Positions 25,287 to 34,380 are shown, counted from the stretch's first letter. The stretch is 53,929 nucleotides of DNA from UBA11889 sp002313255 (GCA_913045265.1 CAJWQX010000014.1:1-53929); one strand, 5' to 3'. Program-made: numbers and translations. Notes: generated by a model from the sequence alone, not told the origin.

Positions 25287-26921
25287 GTGAAAGTTGCGGA
25301 CGCTATCGCCCATGTGCTGAAGAAAGAGGGGGTTGAAATACTCTTCAGTTATCCAGTGAACCCAATCATCGAGGCAGCCGCCGTCGCCGATATCCGAACG
25401 ATCATCGTCCGCCAAGAACGTATCGGGTTGCACATGGCAGACGCCTATTCGAGATTGTCGTCGGGGAAAAAAATTGGTGTCTTTGCGATGCAACACGGAC
25501 CGGGTTCCGAAAACGCGTTCGGCGGCATAGCGCAAGCGTATTCGGAGTCGGTGCCTATCCTGGTGTTACCCGCGGGCTATCCACGAAGGCTCGCCAACTA
25601 CTACCCTAATTTTAATTCGACCCTCAACATGCAGCATGTCACCAAATGGGCGGAGCCCTTGACCATGGGTCGCGCGGTCCCAGAAGTAATGCGGCGCGCG
25701 TTCTCGCAACTACGAAATGGACGACCTGGACCGGTTTTGGTCGAAGTTCCCGTCGACCTTTTCAGAGAAGATGTTCCGGAGGAATGGGTCTACACACCGT
25801 CCTTCGCCACCCGAACCGGACCCGATCCAGTTGCAGTCGACGAGGCTGCTGCCGTACTCGCCGCTGCCGAAAGGCCGGTGATCTACGCTGGCCAAGGCGT
25901 GCACTATGCCGAGGCATGGGACGAGCTCCGCGCGCTCGCCGAAACATGGCAAATCCCCGTCACCACGAGTCTTGAAGGGAAAAGCGCATTTCCCGAAACA
26001 CACCCACTCTCGCTTGGTTCAGGAGGACGCGCCAACCCTCGCACGGTCAAAACCTACCTCGCAGAAGCCGACGTTATTTTGGGCGTCGGCTGTAGCTTTG
26101 CGCTGACCGGGTTTGGCGTACCCATGCCCCGCGACAAGACCATCATCCACGCCACTCTCGATCCAATGGATCTCAATAAGGATATTGAAGTCCAACACGC
26201 CCTCATCGGCGACGCCAAGCTCTCGTTGCAAGCACTCGTCGACTCCATGGCCGATCGAGATCGGACACACGCCAACAATCGCGAAGGCGCGCTTGCCGCG
26301 CGTATTGCCAAAATCAAGGGCGAGTGGCTAGCCGAATGGGAAGCCAAACGCACTAACAACGAAGCCCCCATCAACCCTTATCGCGTGCTGAAGGAACTTC
26401 ATGATGCAGTAGATATCGACAACACGATCATTACCCACGATGCCGGCAGCCCTCGCGATCAACTGTCACCATTTTGGGAGGCGACAACGCCGCTGTCATA
26501 CATCGGCTGGGGCAAGACCACCCAACTCGGTTACGGCCTTGGCCTTGCCATGGGAGCGAAACTCGCGCATCCCGACAAGACCTGTATCAACGTTTGGGGC
26601 GATGCGGCGATAGGTTTCACCGGAATGGATTTTGAGACGGCCTCACGTGAGCGGATACCGATTCTCTCGGTGCTCATGAACAACTTCTCAATGGCGATTG
26701 AAATTCCCATCATGCAAGTCGCCCAGGAAAAGTACGGTTCAACTGACATCAGCGGCCATTACGCGGACATGGCTAAATCCTTTGGCGGCTTCGGCGAACG
26801 AGTCACCGATCCTGGCGACATTCCTGCGGCAATCCAACGCGGACTCAACGCCACCAGGGACGGCTCGCCTGCGTTGCTTGAGTTTATTACCGATAAAGAG
26901 ATTCAAATCTCGGCCGAGTAA
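25287..26921 (+). CDS. Thiamine-diphosphate-dependent enzyme (acetolactate synthase / 2-hydroxyacyl-CoA lyase superfamily)
   Basis: 544 residues from GTG 25287, preceded by GGGGGAA; an in-frame TTG at 25263 is less likely. All three domains are present. The N-terminal PYR domain has catalytic Glu44 (IVRQERIGLHMADAYSR). A central nucleotide-binding-like domain follows. The PP domain has the ThDP/Mg motif GDAAIGFTGMDFET...NN (about 437-465). The GFxGMxxET form resembles oxalyl-CoA decarboxylase and 2-hydroxyacyl-CoA lyase more than acetolactate synthase. The PhyH-HEAT gene begins four bases after its stop, which fits an alpha-oxidation style C-C lyase. The substrate is not proven. Confidence 0.85.
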   Translation: MKVADAIAHVLKKEGVEILFSYPVNPIIEAAAVADIRTIIVRQERIGLHMADAYSRLSSGKKIGVFAMQHGPGSENAFGGIAQAYSESVPILVLPAGYPRRLANYYPNFNSTLNMQHVTKWAEPLTMGRAVPEVMRRAFSQLRNGRPGPVLVEVPVDLFREDVPEEWVYTPSFATRTGPDPVAVDEAAAVLAAAERPVIYAGQGVHYAEAWDELRALAETWQIPVTTSLEGKSAFPETHPLSLGSGGRANPRTVKTYLAEADVILGVGCSFALTGFGVPMPRDKTIIHATLDPMDLNKDIEVQHALIGDAKLSLQALVDSMADRDRTHANNREGALAARIAKIKGEWLAEWEAKRTNNEAPINPYRVLKELHDAVDIDNTIITHDAGSPRDQLSPFWEATTPLSYIGWGKTTQLGYGLGLAMGAKLAHPDKTCINVWGDAAIGFTGMDFETASRERIPILSVLMNNFSMAIEIPIMQVAQEKYGSTDISGHYADMAKSFGGFGERVTDPGDIPAAIQRGLNATRDGSPALLEFITDKEIQISAE

Positions 26922-26925
26922 TAGA

Positions 26926-28536
26926 GTGGACGCCACCTACCTACTCAACGATGAAGCCATGCAACGCTTCATCGTTGAGGGTTACGTGACATTAAGGTCG
27001 GGGCTTCCACGCCATTATCATGCCCGCATGTTCGACGCGCTCGAAACGCTGGATGAAGGCGGACCGCACGGCCATAACAACCTCCTACCGTGCGTACCCG
27101 AACTTCGGATCATGTTGGATGAACCCGTGATCGCTGGCGCACTGACCTCAATCCTCGGTCCCGACTACTACCTTCACTTCCATCGTCACGACCACTACCT
27201 CGATACCTACCCAGATAGCGCACAGCCATTACACAAAGATGGCGACAATCACTCCCACCACGCGGTCGATGGATTGCGACGGAATCAGGTAACTCGCTAC
27301 GTGATGCTTTTGTACTACCCCCAGGACACGCCGATGGAGTCGGGTCCAACAGGTATCGTTCCACGCAGCCATTACGTTCCAAGACGCCAAGTCGAAGCGC
27401 TGCGGCAAGAACATCAGCATCACATTGGCAAGATCCGCCGGGATGTGAAAGAAGAACTGGGTGACCAAATCGACGACCCCGCGAGCCAACTTGCCACGCG
27501 GCAGTTATACGAAAAAAAGCAACAGGTGCTTCGTTTAGAACGCCCCGAATTATTCGATGCCATGCGGGAAGCGGATGCAACCTGGGAATCTGAAAAAATC
27601 CCTCTGGTTGGTGATGCTGGAACCGTTTCAATCGTTCACTTCGATATTGTCCACGGTCGTTACAGCGCAAACATCAGTGGACACCCACGGCACATGGTGA
27701 AATTTCTATTCACCCGCAACGAAGAACCACGCGAACCCAGCTGGAACCACACGGGAACAGTGTGGCAAATTGAACCCGACGCGCCGGAAGCACCCGCCTG
27801 GGAATACCTATGGAACTGGCACAAGGGAACTCCAGCAGCTCCAGCACAGATTGTCTCGCCCGATTCCTCTACAAACCTACGGAGCGAGGATGACCGCATC
27901 GCGCTCGGTGCGGCATACACGCTTGGCTCACAACCGGCCGGCTTATCCACACTCAAAGAAGCATTCTTCGCCGATAATATAGGTCTACGCACGATGGCCG
28001 CATACGGCTTGACGCGGTCAGGTACCGCCGCGGTGCCGATGCTATTGGACGAACTTGATCGAGCCGATGCATCACTCGCTGTTCGCATTATTGACATACT
28101 GGGGGATATCGGACCTCGTGCGGCATCCGCCGCCGGAATCCTTGTCAGCTACGCATACCAGGCTGAGCCCAACATACGACGCTACGCGCTTGAAGCGCTT
28201 GGTCTCGTCATTTCACACGACGCTGAAATCGAACAAACATTTCTTGACGCGCTGTCAGCGGGGCTTGTCGACGAAGATGCCATCGCCAGACGCAACGCTA
28301 CGTTTGCCATCGCGCGACTGGGCGAGCGTGCGAACAACCCAGAGACGGTGCAACGAGTCAGCGACAATCTCTACCACTGGCACCACCATGTCAGAGGTTG
28401 GAGCATTGAGGCGTTGCTGCGATTTCAAGACGCACAGGCCATGAAATCCGCCCTCAGCTACCTATCGTCGGCTCGATGGGACGAAATGCCGAAGTCCGGT
28501 GATCGACCACCCACCCCGACCCCGATGCGATCATGA
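26926..28536 (+). CDS. PhyH-type dioxygenase fused to HEAT repeats
   Basis: 536 residues from GTG 26926, four bases after the TPP-enzyme stop. Earlier in-frame starts lie inside that gene. Residues 1-290 form a phytanoyl-CoA dioxygenase domain: LLNDEAMQRFIVEGYVTL at the start, Fe ligands His103-x-Asp105 (LHKDGDNH) and His243 (DIVHGRYS), and a 2-oxoglutarate Arg near 255. A charged helical insertion spans about 155-225. Residues ~325-520 form a string of HEAT/PBS-lyase-like repeats (ALGAAYTLG, LRTMAAYGLTRSG, VRIIDILGDIGPRA, RRNATFAIARLGERA). Such a fusion suggests docking to a partner protein. The end overlaps the next gene by four bases. Confidence 0.85.
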   Translation: MDATYLLNDEAMQRFIVEGYVTLRSGLPRHYHARMFDALETLDEGGPHGHNNLLPCVPELRIMLDEPVIAGALTSILGPDYYLHFHRHDHYLDTYPDSAQPLHKDGDNHSHHAVDGLRRNQVTRYVMLLYYPQDTPMESGPTGIVPRSHYVPRRQVEALRQEHQHHIGKIRRDVKEELGDQIDDPASQLATRQLYEKKQQVLRLERPELFDAMREADATWESEKIPLVGDAGTVSIVHFDIVHGRYSANISGHPRHMVKFLFTRNEEPREPSWNHTGTVWQIEPDAPEAPAWEYLWNWHKGTPAAPAQIVSPDSSTNLRSEDDRIALGAAYTLGSQPAGLSTLKEAFFADNIGLRTMAAYGLTRSGTAAVPMLLDELDRADASLAVRIIDILGDIGPRAASAAGILVSYAYQAEPNIRRYALEALGLVISHDAEIEQTFLDALSAGLVDEDAIARRNATFAIARLGERANNPETVQRVSDNLYHWHHHVRGWSIEALLRFQDAQAMKSALSYLSSARWDEMPKSGDRPPTPTPMRS

Positions 28537-29465
28537 AACTCGGGATCAGCCATCAACGTCCCGAAGAACTAACGAGCGAACGTTTCGACGCTCTCCACAG
28601 ACTTGGCATTGAGGCCATGGAAGTACGGACCTTGGTCGACCGCGCCGATTTGGACTCCCTTGGCGAACTAAAATCACGCGTCGAAACAGCGGGGTTCGAG
28701 ATCCATGAAATTATGCTCGACGACTTATACTCAGCCGATTCGTTCACCTTGGCAACGGCGGAACGCGACCGCGACATCGAACGCCTGTGTCAATTCGTTA
28801 CCGATCTCGGAACGCTAGGGATCCGTCACACGACATACGCCTGGAATACGGGTGGCGGCTACCAGACAGGCACCACCACAACGCGCGGGTGCGAAACGCG
28901 TGAATTCAGGGCAAGCGTCGCCGAGGCAATGCCTAAACGCTTTACCCAGAGTTACGACGATGCGTTTATGTGGGATACCTACAGGTACTTTATGGATCGC
29001 GTACTTCCCGTCGCCGAAGCCGCTAATGTTCGCTTGCAGTTACACCCTAACGATCCGCCCATGTCGCACCAAGGCATTGCGCGCATCTTCCGGAGCACGG
29101 CCGCGTTCAGCCATGCGATGGACCTTATCGAACACCATCCGAACGCCGGCGTTCTTTTTTGCGTTGGCACGTGGGCCGAAATGCTCGGTCCAGATGGACA
29201 AGGCGAGAATATCAACGACGCGATTCGCCAGATGAGCGATCGAATCACCCAAGTCCACTTTCGCAATACCTCTGGACATCTCCCAGACTTCCACGAAACT
29301 TTTCCTGATAACGGTTACATCAATTTATTGTCGGTGCTACGTACACTTCGCGAGGTGGGCTTCAACGGCATGGTTGTGCCGGACCACGTACCGGGCGGAG
29401 GTTATCGCGAGGAAGCGTACACGTTTGGTTACATTCGCGGCCTGCTGCAGGCGACCGAGGGCTAG
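28533..29465 (+). CDS. Mannonate dehydratase-like / xylose isomerase-like TIM-barrel protein
   Basis: A 310-residue TIM-barrel protein resembling UxuA (D-mannonate dehydratase). Metal-binding blocks LHPNDPP (about 169), VHFRNTSGHLPDFHE (about 241-255) and VVPDHVPG (about 288) match the UxuA pattern. It is about 80 residues shorter than E. coli UxuA, so it may be a sugar-acid dehydratase, isomerase or epimerase of the wider AP-endonuclease-2 superfamily. ATG overlaps the PhyH-HEAT stop (ATGA), making it third in a tightly coupled operon. The stop also overlaps the convergent typA stop by four bases. Confidence 0.8.
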   Translation: MKLGISHQRPEELTSERFDALHRLGIEAMEVRTLVDRADLDSLGELKSRVETAGFEIHEIMLDDLYSADSFTLATAERDRDIERLCQFVTDLGTLGIRHTTYAWNTGGGYQTGTTTTRGCETREFRASVAEAMPKRFTQSYDDAFMWDTYRYFMDRVLPVAEAANVRLQLHPNDPPMSHQGIARIFRSTAAFSHAMDLIEHHPNAGVLFCVGTWAEMLGPDGQGENINDAIRQMSDRITQVHFRNTSGHLPDFHETFPDNGYINLLSVLRTLREVGFNGMVVPDHVPGGGYREEAYTFGYIRGLLQATEG

Positions 29466-31273
29466 CTGCGATCTCGGTTACTTCCATGACGGCGTCGGTC
29501 GGCCGCGGTCAGACGTTTTTTTCGTATCCGAATAGCAGCCGGCGTTATTTCGACCAGCTCATCGTCGTTGATGAATTCGAGTGCCTGTTCGAGCGAGTGC
29601 GTGATCGGAGTCGTCAATAATATGTTTTCGTCAGTTCCGGCCGCCCGGACGTTGGTGAGTTTTTTCTCTTTCATCGGATTGACCGTTAGATCGCCGGAAC
29701 GACTATGGATTCCAACGACCATCCCTTCATAGACGCTGATCCCTGCGCCTATTAACAATCGACCTCGGTTTTGCAAGTTAAACAATGCATAGCCAACCGA
29801 TCGTCCTTCCGCGTTCGAAATTAGCACGCCGTTACTTCGCCCGGTGGTCAAACCGTCGACCTCAGCATCGTAACCGGCCGCTGCGCACGTCATCACACCC
29901 AACCCCGAGGTCATAGGCGCAAACTCCGACCGAAATCCCATTAAGGCTCGGGTCGCGACGCGATAACTCAAGCGCACTCGTCCGCTACCCTCATTAACAA
30001 CATCCAGCAACTCGCCTTTTCTTTCGCCGAGCGACTCCATGACCGCGCCTTGATGCACATCGTCGACATCGATAGACACCGCTTCCCAAGGTTCCAACGT
30101 GACACCCGCTTGATGTCGGGTAATGACCGTGGGTCGAGACACGGCCAGTTCATATCCCTCGCGTCTCATCGTTTCAATCAGGACCGATAAATGCAGTTCG
30201 CCTCGACCCGACACCCTAAATTGATCAGGGTCCTTGGTATCGCTCACCCGCAGTGCAACGTTGTGAGACGCCTCCCGATAAAGCCGGTCGCGGATCTGAC
30301 GACTGGTAAGGTACATTCCGTCCCGCCCGGCAAATGGCGAATTGTTAACGCGAAACGTCATCGTTAGCGTGGGCTCGTCGACCACTAGAGCGGGCATGGC
30401 CTCCACCGCCGCAGGATCGCAAATGGTGTCTGACACTCCCACATTATGGATGCCGGTAATGCAAACGATATCGCCCGCATCCGCGGATAAGAGATCAATC
30501 CGTTCCAACCCACGATTTGCCTGAATCGATAATATTTTCGCAGACCGTTGGCCTCCGTCAGAATCGATGACCGCAACGCGAGTGCCGGGTGTTGCGGACC
30601 CACGCCGCACACGGCCAATACCTATCACCCCAACGTATGACGAGTAGTCAAGCGTACTGATCTGCATCTGGAACGGCCCCGCATTGGCCGAAGGCGGGGG
30701 CACATGCTCGACCAACATATCAAGCAGAGGCGTCATGTCGGCGCTTAGGTTGTCGTACTCGCGGCCGGCAGTCCCTTCCGTTGCGGAGGTAAATATCACC
30801 GGAAAATCAAGTTGTCGCTCGGTCGCTCCAAGTCGATCGAAAAGATCAAAAACTCCGTCCACCACACGATCAGGTGCCGCGCCATCCCGGTCAATTTTGT
30901 TGACCACGAGGATCGGGTTTAACCCCGCCGCGAATGCCTTCGCCGTAACGAATCGGGTTTGCGGCATCGGTCCTTCAACCGCATCAACCACCAACAAGAC
31001 GGAATCAACCATTGACAGGATCCGTTCAACTTCGCCACCGAAATCAGCGTGGCCCGGCGTATCGACAATATTGATCCGGCAATCTCGGTGCTCCACCGCC
31101 GTGGTTTTTGCGAGAATGGTGATGCCGCGTTCTCTTTCAAGTTCGTTGCTATCTAATGCCCGCTCCATCAATTCCACCCGGTCAGGTATCACCGTCTGTT
31201 GCAATAGACGATCAACCAAAGTGGTCTTGCCATGGTCAACGTGCGCGATGATCGCGACATTACGAATATTCAC
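29462..31273 (-). CDS. typA: Ribosome-binding GTPase TypA/BipA
   Basis: A 603-residue translational GTPase of the EF-G family involved in 50S assembly and stress adaptation. G1 is AHVDHGKTTL (residues 9-18), the switch region contains RERGITILAKTT, G3 is DTPGHADFGGEVER and G4 is VNKIDRDGA. Domains II, III and V follow, and the BipA-specific C-terminal domain ends in a basic tail (RIRKKRLTAADRRRHG). Length matches the family. It is monocistronic on the minus strand with a 161-base upstream spacer. Confidence 0.97.
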   Translation of the reverse strand: MNIRNVAIIAHVDHGKTTLVDRLLQQTVIPDRVELMERALDSNELERERGITILAKTTAVEHRDCRINIVDTPGHADFGGEVERILSMVDSVLLVVDAVEGPMPQTRFVTAKAFAAGLNPILVVNKIDRDGAAPDRVVDGVFDLFDRLGATERQLDFPVIFTSATEGTAGREYDNLSADMTPLLDMLVEHVPPPSANAGPFQMQISTLDYSSYVGVIGIGRVRRGSATPGTRVAVIDSDGGQRSAKILSIQANRGLERIDLLSADAGDIVCITGIHNVGVSDTICDPAAVEAMPALVVDEPTLTMTFRVNNSPFAGRDGMYLTSRQIRDRLYREASHNVALRVSDTKDPDQFRVSGRGELHLSVLIETMRREGYELAVSRPTVITRHQAGVTLEPWEAVSIDVDDVHQGAVMESLGERKGELLDVVNEGSGRVRLSYRVATRALMGFRSEFAPMTSGLGVMTCAAAGYDAEVDGLTTGRSNGVLISNAEGRSVGYALFNLQNRGRLLIGAGISVYEGMVVGIHSRSGDLTVNPMKEKKLTNVRAAGTDENILLTTPITHSLEQALEFINDDELVEITPAAIRIRKKRLTAADRRRHGSNRDRS

Positions 31274-31335
31274 GTCGAATTAATTCCGAATTAACGTCGT
31301 TCGCACGACAGTACGACGCATACCATGTGACACGG

Positions 31336-31355
31336 GACGTCTTCGAATCGACGTC
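31336..31355. promoter_or_regulatory. 20-bp imperfect palindrome upstream of typA
   Basis: GACGTC-TTCGAATC-GACGTC: two GACGTC palindromes flank a TTCGAA palindrome, about 63 bases before the typA start in the 161-base spacer between typA and the HIT gene. The spacer is otherwise AT-rich near the HIT stop. The element is a possible operator; no regulator is identified. Confidence 0.3.
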
Positions 31356-31434
31356 AACCGCATCAAGAACAAACGTGAGCAATAACGATTAAACACTAAA
31401 AGAAATTACCAAATATAGCGAGTAGGTAGATATT

Positions 31435-31863
31435 TTAATCTAATTTTTTCAGATACTTACGTATCTTTTGTGCGTGTCTTTCAAGGACGATTGGGTCCGC
31501 CATATCACGTGCCATGAACGGCATTGCCTCCCCGCTCCAACGCGGGATCACGTGGAAGTGCAAATGGAAAACGGTCTGGCCAGCCGGGGCACGATTGAGT
31601 TGAGCAACCATGACACCGTCCGGGTGAAACGCTTCGTCCAAGGCTTTCGCTACACGCTGAGTCTGACGAATAACGTGCCCCAAGGCTTCGGAAGACACGT
31701 GCAAAATGTCTTGCGCAAACTCCTTCGGAATAATCAACGTATGCCCTTCGCTTTGCGGCATGAGATCCATGAACGTTAATGTCATCGCGTCTTCTTCGAC
31801 GATGCACGCGGGCGCTTCGCCACGCAAGATCTTTGCAAAAATATTGTCGTCGTCGTAGCTCAT
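31435..31863 (-). CDS. HIT-family nucleotide-binding protein
   Basis: 142 residues from ATG 31863; the longer in-frame start at 31974 runs into the divergent gene. It has the N-terminal IFAKILRGEAPACIV block, the strand LTFMDLMPQSEGHTLIIPK, and the catalytic histidine triad HLHFHVIP (about residues 98-105). Relatives hydrolyse or transfer nucleoside monophosphates (for example adenosine 5'-phosphoramidates). It is divergent from the second TauD gene. Confidence 0.94.
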   Translation of the reverse strand: MSYDDDNIFAKILRGEAPACIVEEDAMTLTFMDLMPQSEGHTLIIPKEFAQDILHVSSEALGHVIRQTQRVAKALDEAFHPDGVMVAQLNRAPAGQTVFHLHFHVIPRWSGEAMPFMARDMADPIVLERHAQKIRKYLKKLD

Positions 31864-31957
31864 GTTTTGTGTTGGAAGCGGTGCGAAGACCGCTATTGTA
31901 TGATTACTCGTTCGCCACAGCGACTTAAGACTAATAAGTACCCCCGGAGATCGCCGT

Positions 31958-32839
31958 ATGTTTAACGTTCGCAAAACTAACGTCGACGCCCAATTCGAGG
32001 TGATTAATCAATCGTATGAGACGCTCGAAGTCGAAACGCTGACACCTCACATAGGCGCTAAAGTGAGGGGCCTCGACCTTTCTCAACCGCTGACCAACGA
32101 ACAAGCCCGCGATGTCCACCAAGCGTGGATCGACTGGAAGATACTGGTGTTCCCTAATCAACATCTCAACCGTGACCAGCACAAAGCCTTTGCGCGGCGT
32201 TGGGGTAAATTACACGTCCACCCCATGCAGCCGACGTACGGCGGCGATGAAGAAATTCTGGTCGTTAAAACCACACGGGATTCCGCCTATACGTCTGGTG
32301 ATGGATGGCACACTGACGTCACCTGCGACCCGGTACCGCCGCTCGGTTCAATGCTCTACATCACCGAAACGCCAGCAAGTGGCGGCGGCGATACACTGTT
32401 CGCCGACATGTACCTCGCCTATCAAATGCTCTCGGATCCCATGAAAGAATTCCTCGACCCTCTGGTTGCTGAACATGACGGCGCGGGACCATACGTCGGA
32501 TCATACAAATCGACGCCGCCTGAAGGCGGTTACCCTAAGTCGCAGCATCCTGTCATCGTGACCCATCCCGACTCAGGTAAAAAGCTGCTCTACGTTAATC
32601 GAGGCTTTACGTCCCACATTGTGGGTCTTGGTCGAAGCGAATCAAACGCCGTACTTGAAATGCTTTACCGTCTTATCGACTCAACCCCACGTCTTTATTG
32701 TCGTGTCGATTGGGAACCAAACAGCCTCGCTTTCTGGGATAACCGTTGCACGCAGCACCATGCAGTTTGGGATTACTGGCCAAACTCCCGATATGGCGAA
32801 CGAGTATCGATCGTGGGTGATCAACCGCCACGTCACTAA
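31958..32839 (+). CDS. TauD/TfdA-family Fe(II)/2-oxoglutarate dioxygenase
   Basis: A 293-residue dioxygenase close to taurine dioxygenase in layout. It has LTPHIGAKVRGLDLSQPL at 28-45, the Fe ligands His118-Thr-Asp120 (DGWHTDVTCD), a distal His near 267 (TQHHAVWDYW) and the 2-oxoglutarate Arg near 278-282 (NSRYGERVSIVGD). A GGAG Shine-Dalgarno lies about eight bases before ATG. The substrate may be taurine or another sulfonate or carboxylate. No tauABC genes are nearby, so taurine use is not supported by context. Confidence 0.92.
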   Translation: MFNVRKTNVDAQFEVINQSYETLEVETLTPHIGAKVRGLDLSQPLTNEQARDVHQAWIDWKILVFPNQHLNRDQHKAFARRWGKLHVHPMQPTYGGDEEILVVKTTRDSAYTSGDGWHTDVTCDPVPPLGSMLYITETPASGGGDTLFADMYLAYQMLSDPMKEFLDPLVAEHDGAGPYVGSYKSTPPEGGYPKSQHPVIVTHPDSGKKLLYVNRGFTSHIVGLGRSESNAVLEMLYRLIDSTPRLYCRVDWEPNSLAFWDNRCTQHHAVWDYWPNSRYGERVSIVGDQPPRH

Positions 32840-32886
32840 ATCCCCCGCTCAGAGTGGAGTCGAATCGAACAAAGAATTAGGGGACG

Positions 32887-32925
32887 AATTCTCGGAGAGA
32901 ATTTTCTACGGTAAGGTAATTCTCT
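32887..32925. terminator. Alternating inverted repeats between convergent genes
   Basis: AATTCTC (887-893 of this kilobase block, i.e. 32887-32893), GAGAATT (32897-32903) and AATTCTC (32918-32924) alternate. The middle copy can pair with either neighbour, giving a tight 7-bp hairpin with a three-base loop or an 8-bp hairpin with a 14-base loop. A TTTTCT run follows the first hairpin on the plus strand. This sits in the 127-base spacer between the convergent TauD and GST genes and is probably a bidirectional terminator. Confidence 0.5.
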
Positions 32926-32966
32926 GTTCACCTCGCAATCGGTACAGCAGTCGCTGGTCACGGAAT

Positions 32967-33599
32967 CTAGACAATGACAATTCCCCGAACGGCCTCGCGA
33001 CTTCGGTAATTCTCATCCCACGCGGCAACGTGTGCATGTCCGCTAACACACGATAGTCGGCCATAACGACCAAACTGAAGCGCCGCGGCCAGAGTGCAAT
33101 CGGCGACCGTGGGTTGCTCACCCATCACGAATGGACGTCCGTCCGACATCACTTCGTCAATGTAGCCCAAAGCACCGTCCGCGCGTTGATTCGCGGCATC
33201 GGCGACAGGGGGGTTGGGTGGTAATCCGATGGGCGACCGTGTCGCGTGGACAGCTTGACCGATCGGCATCATGACGCCGACGTCGATATAACGCTCCATT
33301 TCACGCGCCGCGATCCTAGCTTCCGGCGTATTGCCCAACATCGGCGGTTCCGGAAACTTATCCTCCAAGTACTCGATGATCGCGAGTGATTCGGAAAAAC
33401 AGCGTCCGTCATCAAGCTCCAATACTGGGAGTCTTCCGTGTGGATTCTTCTTCAAGAATTCTGGAGTTCTTGCTTCACCTTCCGGAATATTGACCGAAAC
33501 TTCATCAACCGGCAGCGCGTTCCCCAGCGCATTTTTTTCAGCGACATAAAGACGTACTTTGGTCGGGTTCGGTGCGACCTGGAAAACATAAAGTTTCAC
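32967..33599 (-). CDS. Glutathione S-transferase family protein
   Basis: 210 residues from GTG 33599, which is preceded by GAGGGA at good spacing. This places the conserved KLYVFQVAPNPTKVRLY strand and helix at the N-terminus. An upstream start at 33662 adds 21 residues not typical of GSTs. The thioredoxin-like domain contains NPHGRLPVLELDDG and ESLAIIEYLEDKFPEP (glutathione-binding Glu-Ser). The C-terminal helical domain contains PFVMGEQPTVADCTLAAAL. It likely conjugates or reduces electrophiles with glutathione in the cytoplasm. Confidence 0.92.
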   Translation of the reverse strand: MKLYVFQVAPNPTKVRLYVAEKNALGNALPVDEVSVNIPEGEARTPEFLKKNPHGRLPVLELDDGRCFSESLAIIEYLEDKFPEPPMLGNTPEARIAAREMERYIDVGVMMPIGQAVHATRSPIGLPPNPPVADAANQRADGALGYIDEVMSDGRPFVMGEQPTVADCTLAAALQFGRYGRLSCVSGHAHVAAWDENYRSREAVRGIVIV

Positions 33600-33705
33600 C
33601 AACTTTTCCCTCAGAAATTGACTGGCCAGCGTCTGTGAAAGCGTCCACGAGACGAGCGACATAGACCAAGTCTAAGCTACGACGTGTACCGTTTATACTT
33701 TCCGA

Positions 33706-34380
33706 ATGACAAACGACCCTAGCCTCTTTAAATCAATGTATACGGCGCGCGCGTTGCGGCGGTTCAAACCCGATCCAGTTCCCGACGACGTACTATTTCA
33801 ACTTATGGATGCGGCTATTCGAGCCCCATCCGGGCAAAATGCTCAGGATTGGCGCTTTATTTGTGTCCGGGATCAAGACGTTAAAGATCAAATGCACGAG
33901 TGGGCACAAACGCCATGGCTTCGATATCAGGCGCGTTACACGGACGATCCTGAACAAATCGACACCTTGCCACGTTCACAGCGGCTCTCGCTTCGAAGCG
34001 TTGAACATCTCGTTCAACACTTCCGCGAAACCCCCGTCGTTGTTATCGCATGTGGCCTGAAAGGACGACACTCCACACCCGGAGGGAGCATATTTCCCGC
34101 CGTACAAAACTTGCTGCTAGCAGCCAGAGGCTTAGGACTTTCAGGATCGGTTTTCAACTTCCCGCTATCGCACAAACAAGAATTTCGAGAGCTCTTGGGA
34201 ATCCCGGATACCAACGACATTTTTTGCGTGCTCCCGATCGGTTATCCCAGCGACTATCACGGTCCAGTGCGTCGTAAACCTGTTAAAGACGTGGTCTACA
34301 TGAACCACTTTGGCGAACGTTGGGACTTCGCCGAATCGCAAACCGAAATCGGTTGGGAGGATAAATGGCTTAGTCGTTGA
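33706..34380 (+). CDS. Nitroreductase-family FMN oxidoreductase
   Basis: A 224-residue FMN-binding nitroreductase. The N-terminal phosphate-binding pattern TARALRRFKPDPVPDDVL (13-30) and APSGQNAQDWRF (near 40-52) are typical, and the mid-domain GGSIFPAVQNLLLAARGLGL supports the fold. Family members reduce nitro groups, quinones or enones with NAD(P)H. It is divergent from the GST gene, which suggests shared handling of xenobiotics. The 3' end overlaps the convergent lipoprotein gene by 11 bases. Confidence 0.92.
   Translation: MTNDPSLFKSMYTARALRRFKPDPVPDDVLFQLMDAAIRAPSGQNAQDWRFICVRDQDVKDQMHEWAQTPWLRYQARYTDDPEQIDTLPRSQRLSLRSVEHLVQHFRETPVVVIACGLKGRHSTPGGSIFPAVQNLLLAARGLGLSGSVFNFPLSHKQEFRELLGIPDTNDIFCVLPIGYPSDYHGPVRRKPVKDVVYMNHFGERWDFAESQTEIGWEDKWLSR

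Noticed and set aside
26698..26925. N-terminal extension of the PhyH-HEAT frame
   Set aside because: It lies within the TPP-enzyme gene in another frame. The PhyH family start fits GTG at 26926.
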